Of a stretch of DNA of 7,999 bases, positions 1-5,590 are shown piece by piece. The DNA is taken from the NCBI GenBank assembly GCA_001774945.1, contig MFBL01000011.1, forward strand, positions 1-7,999. The letters are read 5' to 3'. Position numbers and translations under genes: made by a program. A model generated the notes under the pieces. It did not search any database. It had not been told where the DNA came from and saw only the letters and a program-made list of their open reading frames with translations. Position 1 is the stretch's first letter. Every line of letters starts with the position of its first letter. The stretch is from Candidatus Curtissbacteria bacterium RIFCSPHIGHO2_12_FULL_41_17. Its GTDB lineage: Bacteria; Patescibacteriota; Microgenomatia; Curtissbacterales; GWA2-41-24.

Positions 1-1140
1 TGGGTGCAGAATGTGCCCTTTTTTGCTTCATTTTTACACAGCCCTTTGAGATTTTTGGCGCCTTTAATTTGGGGAAGTTTTGTCCGCCAGCTGGCGGATT
101 ATGATGTGGTTTTGGCGTCTTCAAGCTGGTATGTAACGAAGGGATTTAAGAGGAAAAGTACGAAAGGTACGAAAAGTACAGAAGGTATGAGAGGTTTTGT
201 TGAAATTTGCTATTGTCATACACCACCGAGATATCTTTATGGTTATCCAACTTCTGTGGAGTGGCAAAAATACTGGCCCATGCGCGTTTATGCGGCCATT
301 GTTAACCATTACATGCGCGTCTATGATTTTGAAGCCGCGCAAAAGGTGGACTTTTTTATTGCAAACTCTAAAGAAGTGGCCGCGCGTATCAAAAAATTTT
401 ACAGGAGAGATTCGAAGGTGATTTACCCGCCAGTGGACGTCAAAAAGTTCACAGTTAACAGTTCACAGTTAACGGTTAAGAGAAAATCCGTGAACCGTGA
501 ACCGACAACTAATTACTTTCTCGTTGTCTCGCGCTTAGTTGCAGCCAAAAAAGTCGATATAGTTGTCGAAGTTTGTGCAAAGTTGGGATTGCCCTTAAAG
601 GTGGTAGGAGGAGGTAAGGAGATTGAGAATTTAAAGAAAATTGCTTCTAAATATTCTTCGAGCCCTTCAAATTCTTTCAGGATAAACTCCGCGAAGCGGA
701 GTCGAGAAGTTGAAGATGTGGAAAGTTCTCCACAGGGTCGAACAATAAAATCAAGCATAGAATTTCTGGGCGAGGTCGAAGACAGTGAGCTTGTCGAGCT
801 CTATCAAAACTGCCGGGCAGTTATTTTTTCCGCAGAGCAGGAAGATTTTGGGCTGGTGCCGGTGGAGGCAATGGCCTGCGGCAAACCGGTGATTGTTAAT
901 GCCCAAGGAGGGGTTTTGGAATCGGTCATCGACGCTTTGCCCGCCGGTCGCGGCAAAGGAACGGGAGTATATTTTGACCCGCCGACAACCGGATCTTTAA
1001 CTTTGGCACTCAATAACTTTTTTGATCTTGAGAAAAAAGGCTACTTTGACCCAACCTTCATCCGCAACCACGCAAGAAAATTTAGTAAAGAAAGATTTAA
1101 GAAAGAGATAAAAAAGTTTGTAGAAAGCCGAATCAAATGA
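1..1140 (+). CDS. Glycosyltransferase family 4 (GT-B, WbaZ-like), 5' end outside the window
   Basis: Probable cytoplasmic or membrane-associated transferase that adds a sugar, perhaps mannose, from an NDP-sugar during surface polysaccharide synthesis. The frame is open to the window edge, so the N-terminus is missing. Numbering from the GTG at base 4, the acceptor-side domain has CHTPPRYLYGY (71-81), typical of WbaZ-like enzymes. The donor-binding domain starts near 170 (FLVVSRL, then KVVGGG at 199-204) and holds the EX7E signature E280-E288 within EQEDFGLVPVEAMACGKPV. Three segments look inserted relative to the family: about 49-64, 151-169 and 218-251. Each is low in complexity and repeat-derived at the DNA level, yet keeps frame. 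The stop overlaps the next start (ATGA), implying co-transcription. The family is secure; the sugar specificity is inferred. Confidence 0.9.
   Translation, partial: WVQNVPFFASFLHSPLRFLAPLIWGSFVRQLADYDVVLASSSWYVTKGFKRKSTKGTKSTEGMRGFVEICYCHTPPRYLYGYPTSVEWQKYWPMRVYAAIVNHYMRVYDFEAAQKVDFFIANSKEVAARIKKFYRRDSKVIYPPVDVKKFTVNSSQLTVKRKSVNREPTTNYFLVVSRLVAAKKVDIVVEVCAKLGLPLKVVGGGKEIENLKKIASKYSSSPSNSFRINSAKRSREVEDVESSPQGRTIKSSIEFLGEVEDSELVELYQNCRAVIFSAEQEDFGLVPVEAMACGKPVIVNAQGGVLESVIDALPAGRGKGTGVYFDPPTTGSLTLALNNFFDLEKKGYFDPTFIRNHARKFSKERFKKEIKKFVESRIK
154..189 (+). repeat. Four tandem copies of a 9-bp unit inside the glycosyltransferase gene
   Basis: Units are AAAAGTACG, AAAGGTACG, AAAAGTACA and GAAGGTATG, directly adjoining. 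Nine bases equal three codons, so the array stays in frame and encodes KST-KGT-KST-EGM. It lies between the N-terminal motif around SSWYVTKGF and the conserved CHTPPRYLYGY block, where related enzymes normally have a short loop. It is best read as a tolerated tandem expansion. Confidence 0.8.
447..504 (+). repeat. Heptamer repeat array with inverted second half, in frame in the glycosyltransferase gene
   Basis: From 447 to 481 the sequence is five 7-bp units: GTTCACA, GTTAACA, GTTCACA, GTTAACG, GTTAAGA. After a short spacer, 488-504 is CCGTGAA, CCGTGAA, CCG, whose reverse complement (GGTTCACGGTTCACGG) matches the first half with few mismatches. The whole can therefore fold as an imperfect hairpin. 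It encodes roughly VNSSQLTVKRKSVNREPTT, between YPPVDVKKF and the conserved YFLVVSRL strand that opens the donor domain. Confidence 0.8.
655..756 (+). repeat. Hairpin-bearing insert of about 34 codons in the glycosyltransferase gene
   Basis: Between the conserved stretches ENLKKIASKY and IEFLGEVEDSELVELY, which family members usually join with only a few residues, the gene carries about 34 extra residues rich in Ser, Arg and Glu. The DNA contains a perfect hairpin ACTCCGC-GAA-GCGGAGT at 686-702 and a second inverted repeat TGTGGA/TCCACA at 717-722 and 729-734. Insert boundaries are estimated from family knowledge, not from an alignment. Confidence 0.65.
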
Positions 1141-1364
1141 ACATTGAATTTTCTGATCACGCAAAGAAGCAGTTAAAAGACAGGATGATTCCAGTTAATA
1201 AGGTTGTCGGTACAGTTAAGAATCCCGCAGGAAAAATCAAAAGTTTTAAGAATCGAATGTTGCGGCAAAAACCGTTTGGGAGTAAAATTCTGGAAGTGGT
1301 GACAATCACCGAAGGTTCAAAAATTACGATTATTACTGCTTATTACCTGAAGGAGGAAAAGTGA
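1137..1364 (+). CDS. DUF4258-like small protein, possible toxin-type partner
   Basis: A 75-residue basic protein. It opens with IEFSDHAKKQLKDRMI, matching the N-terminal His-plus-Arg pattern of DUF4258 proteins (here H8 and R16), and ends with a beta-rich stretch, ILEVVTITEGSKITIITAYY. Biochemical function is unknown. The ATG overlaps the glycosyltransferase stop by four bases (ATGA), and its own stop overlaps the next GTG start (GTGA), so translational coupling on both sides is likely. No Shine-Dalgarno is visible before the ATG. Neighbouring DUF4258 and DUF2283 genes recur in bacteria and I infer a toxin-antitoxin-like pair. There is no direct evidence of toxicity, and no signal peptide or membrane segment. 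Confidence 0.75.
   Translation: MNIEFSDHAKKQLKDRMIPVNKVVGTVKNPAGKIKSFKNRMLRQKPFGSKILEVVTITEGSKITIITAYYLKEEK
1351..1356 (+). promoter_or_regulatory. Strong Shine-Dalgarno AGGAGG for the GTG-started DUF2283 gene
   Basis: AGGAGG lies four bases upstream of GTG at 1361 and sits inside the end of the preceding gene. It is the only full consensus ribosome binding site I see at a gene start here. It decides the GTG start, and the second copy of this gene, with ATG at the equivalent position, agrees. Confidence 0.8.
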
Positions 1365-1579
1365 AAATTAGTTATGATCCCAAAGTAGATGCCATGTACA
1401 TCCGTTTTAGAAACGGCAGGTATGATCACACCAAAAAAATAACGGATGAGATTTTGGTGGATGTGACCAAAAAAGGTGAAGTCTTGGGTTTAGAAATTTT
1501 AGATGCCAAAAAACAATTTGGCCAAATCAAACCGGAAAAGATTGAATTTGCCTCAAAGCCTTCCTATCAAGGTGCCTAA
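1361..1579 (+). CDS. DUF2283-like small protein, possible antitoxin-type partner
   Basis: A 72-residue protein starting at GTG. It has the DUF2283 signature: ISYDPKVDAMYIRF near the start, then EILVDVTKKGEVLGLEILDAKKQ in the second half. The family is small and beta-rich, with no established enzymatic role. The gene overlaps the DUF4258-like gene by four bases and is followed without a gap by a methyltransferase. I infer that it pairs with the DUF4258-like protein. The first 97 bases recur at 2900-2995 as a decayed copy, which suggests duplication or repeated acquisition of this module. Family assignment is firm; the role is inferred. Confidence 0.82.
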   Translation: MKISYDPKVDAMYIRFRNGRYDHTKKITDEILVDVTKKGEVLGLEILDAKKQFGQIKPEKIEFASKPSYQGA

Positions 1580-2222
1580 ATTATCCTCTTTGACAAATTT
1601 TTCTAAAATCAAGTCAAATTTAAAGCAAGTCTATGATGGTTTGGCGCCGGTTTGGGGAATTGATATAGCTAAACCTGTCTGGGGTTTGGATGAATTAGCA
1701 AAATTTGTTTCTTTGGTAAAACGAAGTGGTGGAAGAAAAGTTTTGGACTTAGGATGCGGATCAGGAATCCAGTCGAAACAACTTGTAGATGCAGGATTGG
1801 AAGTTGTCGGGCTCGATCTTTCGCCAGAGATGATAAGTCAGGCTAAAAAAAGAGTTCCTGAGGCAAAGTTGACCGTTGGAGATATGACGAAAATGGATTT
1901 TTCAAATGAATCTTTTGATGGGGTTTTCGCTCAGGCTTCGCTTTTACATATCCCTAAAAAATTAATCCCAAAAGTATTGAAATCGATTCATAAGATTTTA
2001 AAAACAAATGGTGTTTTATATCTTGCCCTAAAAGAAGGAACTGGAGAAAAAGTTGTCGAAGAGGAAAGGCTAGGAGTGGTCGTTAAGAGATTTTTTTCAT
2101 TCTTTACAAAAGCGGAAATCGAAGGTTATTTAAAAAATGCAAAATTTCAGGTTTTAAAAGTAAGACGTTTTTTGGATAAATCTCCGACAATTTGGCTCTG
2201 TGTTTTTGCAAAAAAAATTTGA
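1572..2222 (+). CDS. Class I SAM-dependent methyltransferase, substrate unknown
   Basis: A soluble Rossmann-fold methyltransferase of the Methyltransf_11/25 type. Numbered from the GTG at 1572, motif I is KVLDLGCGSG (about 56-65), motif II includes VGLDLSPEMI (79-88), the post-II acidic site is VGDMTKMDF (102-110), and FDGVFAQASLLHIP (116-128) is the motif IV region. A longer frame opens at ATG 1503, but its first codons only restate the DUF2283 gene in another frame and show no family similarity. Starts at GTG 1572 (8-base overlap with the upstream stop) or TTG 1590 are more likely, and none has a clear ribosome binding site. The substrate could be a small molecule or quinone-like compound. 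Lys-rich ends and AT-rich codons resemble those of the small genes around it. Confidence 0.85.
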   Translation: MPKLSSLTNFSKIKSNLKQVYDGLAPVWGIDIAKPVWGLDELAKFVSLVKRSGGRKVLDLGCGSGIQSKQLVDAGLEVVGLDLSPEMISQAKKRVPEAKLTVGDMTKMDFSNESFDGVFAQASLLHIPKKLIPKVLKSIHKILKTNGVLYLALKEGTGEKVVEEERLGVVVKRFFSFFTKAEIEGYLKNAKFQVLKVRRFLDKSPTIWLCVFAKKI

Positions 2223-2259
2223 ATAGAGATCTTGAAGTTTGTGGAGAACAAAGTTAAGA

Positions 2260-2592
2260 ATGCCAAATTTTAGGGTCTTTTACTTTCAAACTGCAAGAGG
2301 TGATTATCCTGTCCGAGAGTTCATTGAGCAGCAGGATAAGGCCACCCAAACTAAAATCGCTCATTCGATCAGATTATTAGTTGATTACGGCCCTTTTTTG
2401 AAACCTCCCGACATTAAGAAAATTCAAGACAAGCTATACGAATTGAGAATACCCGGCAAAACAGCGATAAGAATTTTTTACACAATAGCACATGGTAAGT
2501 ATTACTTACTGCACGCTTTCAAAAAGAAGACGCAAAAAACACCCAAAAAAGAAATAAAAGTGGCTGTTGACAGGATAAAGGAAATTGTATAA
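2260..2592 (+). CDS. HigB/RelE-type toxin (phage Gp49-like family)
   Basis: About 110 residues from the ATG at 2260; an upstream TTG at 2239 is possible but less natural. The protein has the Gp49-like/HigB layout: PVREFIEQQDKATQTKIAHSIRLL (helical N-part), KKIQDKLYELRI, then IRIFYTI and YYLLHAFKKKTQKTPKKEI, the conserved basic C-terminal beta-strand and helix. Family members are ribosome-dependent mRNA interferases that act in the cytoplasm and are neutralised by an adjacent antitoxin. Toxin-first order with an XRE-domain gene just downstream is the classic HigBA arrangement. A GGAG at 2243-2246 lies 13 bases before the ATG, a rather long spacing. Predicted active; toxicity is inferred from family. 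Confidence 0.87.
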   Translation: MPNFRVFYFQTARGDYPVREFIEQQDKATQTKIAHSIRLLVDYGPFLKPPDIKKIQDKLYELRIPGKTAIRIFYTIAHGKYYLLHAFKKKTQKTPKKEIKVAVDRIKEIV

Positions 2593-2595
2593 CAT
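2567..2595 (+). promoter_or_regulatory. Possible internal promoter for the antitoxin gene
   Basis: TTGACA (2567-2572) is followed after 17 bases by TAACAT (2590-2595, four of six matches to TATAAT). Transcription from here would begin near the antitoxin ATG at 2603, giving a nearly leaderless message. The -10 lies inside a perfect palindrome. This is a pattern match only and could be chance within coding sequence. Confidence 0.4.
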
Positions 2596-2604
2596 ATATG
2601 TTAT
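2589..2604. promoter_or_regulatory. Perfect 16-bp palindrome across toxin stop and antitoxin start, candidate operator
   Basis: ATAACATATATGTTAT is identical to its reverse complement. It contains the toxin stop codon (TAA, 2590-2592) and reaches into the antitoxin ATG (2603). HTH antitoxins of the HigA type commonly bind palindromes to repress their own operon. Here the site would overlap the -10 of the proposed internal promoter. The palindrome is directly visible; its role as an operator is inferred. Confidence 0.5.
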
Positions 2605-2899
2605 GATCAAACCTAAAGATAGAAAACATTTGGATTTTGAAGTTTGGGAAAAAGAAGCTTTAAAGGATCCCGCATTTAAGGCTGAGTATGATCGTCAACA
2701 ACCTGAATTTGCTGTAATTACCGCAATTTTGGATGCAAGGGTTAAAAAGCATATTACACAGGAGCAGCTGGCCAAAAAAATTGGAACTAAACAATCGGCA
2801 ATTGCCAGACTTGAAAGTGGCAACGCGAATCCTTCTATTGGTTTTCTGCAAAAACTAGCCCAAGCTTTAGGCAAAAAACTAGTGATTCAGTTTAAATAA
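2603..2899 (+). CDS. HigA-type XRE-family antitoxin
   Basis: A 98-residue DNA-binding antitoxin from ATG 2603; a TTG at 2585 would add six residues. The N-terminal part (VWEKEALKDPAFKAEYDRQQPEF) is the helical segment often seen in HigA-like proteins. A five-helix XRE/HTH domain follows, with the recognition region TQEQLAKKIGTKQSAIARLESGNANPS and the closing FLQKLAQALGKKLVIQF. It should bind the HigB-type protein encoded just upstream and repress transcription of the pair. The start lies ten bases after the toxin stop and overlaps the 16-bp palindrome. No Shine-Dalgarno is seen directly upstream, so it is either coupled to toxin translation or read from a short internal transcript. The family is secure. 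Confidence 0.9.
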   Translation: MIKPKDRKHLDFEVWEKEALKDPAFKAEYDRQQPEFAVITAILDARVKKHITQEQLAKKIGTKQSAIARLESGNANPSIGFLQKLAQALGKKLVIQFK

Positions 2900-2995
2900 A
2901 TGGAAATTAGTTACGATCCTAAAGTAGATGCCATGTACATCCGTTTCAGAAACGGCAGGTATGATCACACCAAAAAATAACGGGTGAAATTTTAG
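2900..2995 (+). pseudogene. Truncated, frameshifted second copy of the DUF2283 gene
   Basis: Begins with ATG immediately after the antitoxin TAA and aligns with 1361-1457 with eight substitutions and one gap. The gap is a lost A in a run of seven (six remain, 2972-2977), which brings TAA into frame at 2978-2980 after 26 codons. With the base restored, similarity continues to about 2995 (ITGEIL) and then ends. The remaining two-thirds of the domain is absent, so this is a relic. All eight substitutions are transitions, and three are synonymous third-position changes. No DUF4258 partner lies next to this copy. Confidence 0.88.
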
Positions 2996-3012
2996 CCCCA
3001 TAGGATTATAAT
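2984..3012 (+). promoter_or_regulatory. Promoter of the MtxX-like operon with leaderless start
   Basis: A perfect TATAAT (3007-3012) is preceded after 17 bases by GTGAAA (2984-2989, four of six matches to TTGACA). The ATG at 3020 is only eight bases after the -10, so the transcript would begin at or within a base or two of the start codon. No Shine-Dalgarno is present, consistent with leaderless translation. The -35 overlaps the DUF2283 relic. Confidence 0.65.
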
Positions 3013-3019
3013 TACTTCA

Positions 3020-3922
3020 ATGATTAAACCGTTGCATCAACTATTCCCAAAAATCGAGGCGGTTTCGAAAAGAAAACGTAACCGAGTAGCAATTGGGGTC
3101 TTAAGAGATTCGCCGGAAGTCAGAAAAGCTTTGGAGATTGGGTCAAAGCACGCTGATTTAGTGATCGTCGGCAAAAAGAAAATTCCCGGTTTTAAAACAA
3201 TTGCTTTAGGTGAAGTTTCCGATAACGATTACTCAAAGGCGGTTATCGATCTTTTGCAAAAAGGCAAAGTCGACGCCATCGTGCGCGGACAGGTCAAATA
3301 TGGCGAATTTGAAAAAATGTTTAAGGAAAAATATGGCTACGGCATGGAGTCTGGGCACTGTGGTCTGATGCAAGATGTTTTGGGCAGGCAATGGTTTTGC
3401 ACTTCGACCGATCCGTTTGACAGAAGCGAAGTACCAGAGGTCAAGATTGACCTAATAGAAAAAAGTGTCCACTACATGGGCCTTTATGGCATTCGCGCTA
3501 AGGTTGGAATATTGGCAGGTGATTTTACTTTTGACCGAGGTGATGATCGCTGGGTTGATCAGACAATTCACAATGCCGAATATGTTGTTAAGGTCCTTGC
3601 CGATGAAGGTTACGACATCAAAAATTACGCGCATTTAATTGATGATGCAGTTAGCGAGTGCAATTTGATTATTTTTATCAACGGCTCTCAGGGAAATTTT
3701 ATTTATCGGACAATTTATCAATTCGGCGGCGGTTTAGAAATGGCCTGGGCGGTATTTGTGCCGGTTGCTTATATAGAAACTTCCAGATACCACGCCAAGT
3801 ACGACACCCACATTGTCTTTGCCAATGCCGAGGTTAATTTACTGCGCGCCGGCGCCAATAAAGTTTATGATGCCAAAAAAGATAAAAAGAAAAAGTGGAG
3901 TAAATTTAGGGTGATTGCATAA
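3020..3922 (+). CDS. MtxX-like protein of the phosphate acetyl/butyryltransferase fold (methanogenesis marker 4 relative)
   Basis: A 300-residue soluble protein. The layout matches MtxX / methanogenesis marker protein 4, a branch of the phosphotransacetylase-like superfamily: RVAIGVLRD (22-30), LLQKGKVDAIVRG (78-90), GHCGLMQDVLGRQWF (112-126), VGILAGDFTFDRGDDRWVDQ (162-181), then NYAHLIDDAVSECNLIIFINGSQGNFIYRT (202-231) and VAYIETSR (249-256). The NGSQGN segment occupies the place of the usual D-G-x-x-GN loop, with Asn replacing Asp. Superfamily members bind CoA and acyl-phosphates, but the reaction of MtxX-like proteins is not known; 'methyltransferase' labels are historical. The C-terminus is a Lys-rich tail. 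It is the first gene of a three-gene operon and its stop directly abuts the amidohydrolase ATG. Finding it in a likely non-methanogen is notable. Confidence 0.8.
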   Translation: MIKPLHQLFPKIEAVSKRKRNRVAIGVLRDSPEVRKALEIGSKHADLVIVGKKKIPGFKTIALGEVSDNDYSKAVIDLLQKGKVDAIVRGQVKYGEFEKMFKEKYGYGMESGHCGLMQDVLGRQWFCTSTDPFDRSEVPEVKIDLIEKSVHYMGLYGIRAKVGILAGDFTFDRGDDRWVDQTIHNAEYVVKVLADEGYDIKNYAHLIDDAVSECNLIIFINGSQGNFIYRTIYQFGGGLEMAWAVFVPVAYIETSRYHAKYDTHIVFANAEVNLLRAGANKVYDAKKDKKKKWSKFRVIA

Positions 3923-5590
3923 ATGGCCGAAAATTCCTCTGAGCAAGGCAGGCCTCTAACCCATTTTCAACCGGAAGTTGCCTATTCTCCGGAGAAAAAG
4001 GGTCCCCAAACTATTGAAATCGTTGCCGACCCTGTAAGCGGTGAGATTTTAAAAAGCGGGGATCCGCGGGATGTTAGACTTTGGATAGAAGCGGAAAGAA
4101 GCCGAGCCGAGGCTCTGGAACAAAAACCGCCACAACTGGAAGTAGTCAGAGGGGGACTTCTTATCCCAGGTCTTGTTGACGCTCACGCGCACCCCTTCAT
4201 TTATTCTGGGCTCAAACTTCATGATCCGATTGATGCATCTCAGGTAGAAACAAAAGAAAATCTCATCGAACATTTAAGAGAGAAGGCTAAGGAAAAAGAG
4301 GGCGGGTTTTTGGTTGCAACAGATCTACAAACGGGAAAGATTAGAGATCTGACTAGGGAAGATTTAGATAGAGTTAGTGCTGAGAATGTAGTGGTTTATG
4401 ATCCTTCATACCACGGTTGTGTGGTCAATACCAGAACACTCAATGAGGCTCGTAAATTTTCGGGAGATTATGAGCGTGTAGCGAGAACGAAGCTGAGAGG
4501 TGAGATTTTGGATGACGGACATTTGACGGAAGACTACGTTTATATGACATGGGAAATGATAGAAGCTGCGAAATCAGTCGAGGAGTTAGCGAGAATGACA
4601 AAGGAAGAATTTGATAGAAGTCTGAGGCGAGGTGTAACCAGTCTTCACGATTTGGAGTTGGGTACTTACAACGAAGTAATCGCTTATCTTTTACTAAGGA
4701 AAGAGATGGGTGACAAATTTCCTGTAAGAAGAGTTTTTGTGCAGCCAAGAACCTACGGATATATGCAGGGCCAGATGGATGAATTGAGGAGGTTGGGACT
4801 TGCCGACCAGATTGCGAGAGGCGAATGGGGATTAAAGCTTTATGCAGACGGTTCATTTGGAACACATACGGCAATGGTTTCTTCGCCTTATGCTGATGGA
4901 CACGGGCGTGGGGCGCCTTTTTTCACCGATGAGCAACTGAATGGTGCAATAAGACTTGCTAGAGAAGAGGGCTTGGATACGGCTATCCATGCAATTGGTG
5001 ATAGCGGAATTCAAAGGGCTTTAAGACTTGCTCGACAATGGAGAAGTATGGATGTTAATGCGGATGATTTGAAATTTAGAATTGAGCATTTTGAACTGCC
5101 TACCCCAACTGGTGAAGTAATGCAGGAAGTATCGGATTTAGGGATCTGGGTGACACCTCAGCCGAATTTCTTGTTGGATTATGTTTATTCTGACAGATTA
5201 GGAGAACGGGTAAAAATGCTGTGTCCTCATCGTGAAATGCTTGGATATACGGATCGAGTGATGTTTGGAACAGACGGAATGCCCACATCTATGCTTTTTG
5301 CTGTCTGGCTTGCGACACATGCTCCCGAGAAATCTCAAAGGCTCAATTTTGAGCAAGCCCTACTTGCTTCTAGTCTAACGGCTGCTCAATATGAAGGGGA
5401 GAATAGAGGGAAACTGGTGGAGGGTCAGAAGGCAGATATTATAGTTGCGGATCGCAAATTGGAAGATATCCTACTTTCGAGTGCGGTAGTTGAAGACCCC
5501 AGAGAAGTACCTGTGAGTGCAGCTATAGATGCTCTTGAGAAAAATATTCAAAAGGTTTATCTTCGCGGAGAGCTTGTTCATTCTAAATAA
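3923..5590 (+). CDS. YtcJ-type metal-dependent amidohydrolase (Amidohydro_3)
   Basis: A 555-residue cytoplasmic hydrolase of the amidohydrolase superfamily, close to the usual 520-560 length. Metal ligands are visible: H88 and H90 in VDAHAHP, the probably carboxylated K305 in GLKLYADGSFGTHTA, H356 in HAIGD, H389 in RIEH, and D451 in FGTDGMPTS. The C-terminal strand GKLVEGQKADIIVAD closes the beta-sandwich subdomain. Relatives include N-substituted formamide deformylases and many enzymes of unknown substrate, so only C-N (amide-type) hydrolysis is predicted. The N-terminus (1-70) is charged and shows no signal peptide. The ATG abuts the upstream stop and is preceded by GGTGAT (3910-3915), a fair match to the extended Shine-Dalgarno sequence. 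The stop overlaps the next ATG by one base. No repeat inserts are seen. Confidence 0.9.
   Translation: MAENSSEQGRPLTHFQPEVAYSPEKKGPQTIEIVADPVSGEILKSGDPRDVRLWIEAERSRAEALEQKPPQLEVVRGGLLIPGLVDAHAHPFIYSGLKLHDPIDASQVETKENLIEHLREKAKEKEGGFLVATDLQTGKIRDLTREDLDRVSAENVVVYDPSYHGCVVNTRTLNEARKFSGDYERVARTKLRGEILDDGHLTEDYVYMTWEMIEAAKSVEELARMTKEEFDRSLRRGVTSLHDLELGTYNEVIAYLLLRKEMGDKFPVRRVFVQPRTYGYMQGQMDELRRLGLADQIARGEWGLKLYADGSFGTHTAMVSSPYADGHGRGAPFFTDEQLNGAIRLAREEGLDTAIHAIGDSGIQRALRLARQWRSMDVNADDLKFRIEHFELPTPTGEVMQEVSDLGIWVTPQPNFLLDYVYSDRLGERVKMLCPHREMLGYTDRVMFGTDGMPTSMLFAVWLATHAPEKSQRLNFEQALLASSLTAAQYEGENRGKLVEGQKADIIVADRKLEDILLSSAVVEDPREVPVSAAIDALEKNIQKVYLRGELVHSK

Noticed and set aside
447..504. CRISPR-like array
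   Set aside because: Units are 7 bp with no spacers and lie inside a coding frame.
786..797. A 12-base match, in inverted orientation, to the CCTTCGACAAGCTCAGG repeat of mutM
   Set aside because: It encodes the family-conserved SELVELY helix of the glycosyltransferase, so it is not an insert, and 12-base matches are expected by chance in 8 kb.
1361..2995. Composite transposon or integron flanked by the DUF2283 direct repeats
   Set aside because: No transposase, integrase, terminal inverted repeats or target duplication is visible; the direct repeats are gene copies, so only duplication or recombination is supported.
4440..4874. Minus-strand open frame of 144 codons opposite the amidohydrolase gene
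   Set aside because: It lies entirely within a well-supported gene, its translation has no recognisable motif, and it has no promoter or ribosome binding site; it is a shadow frame.
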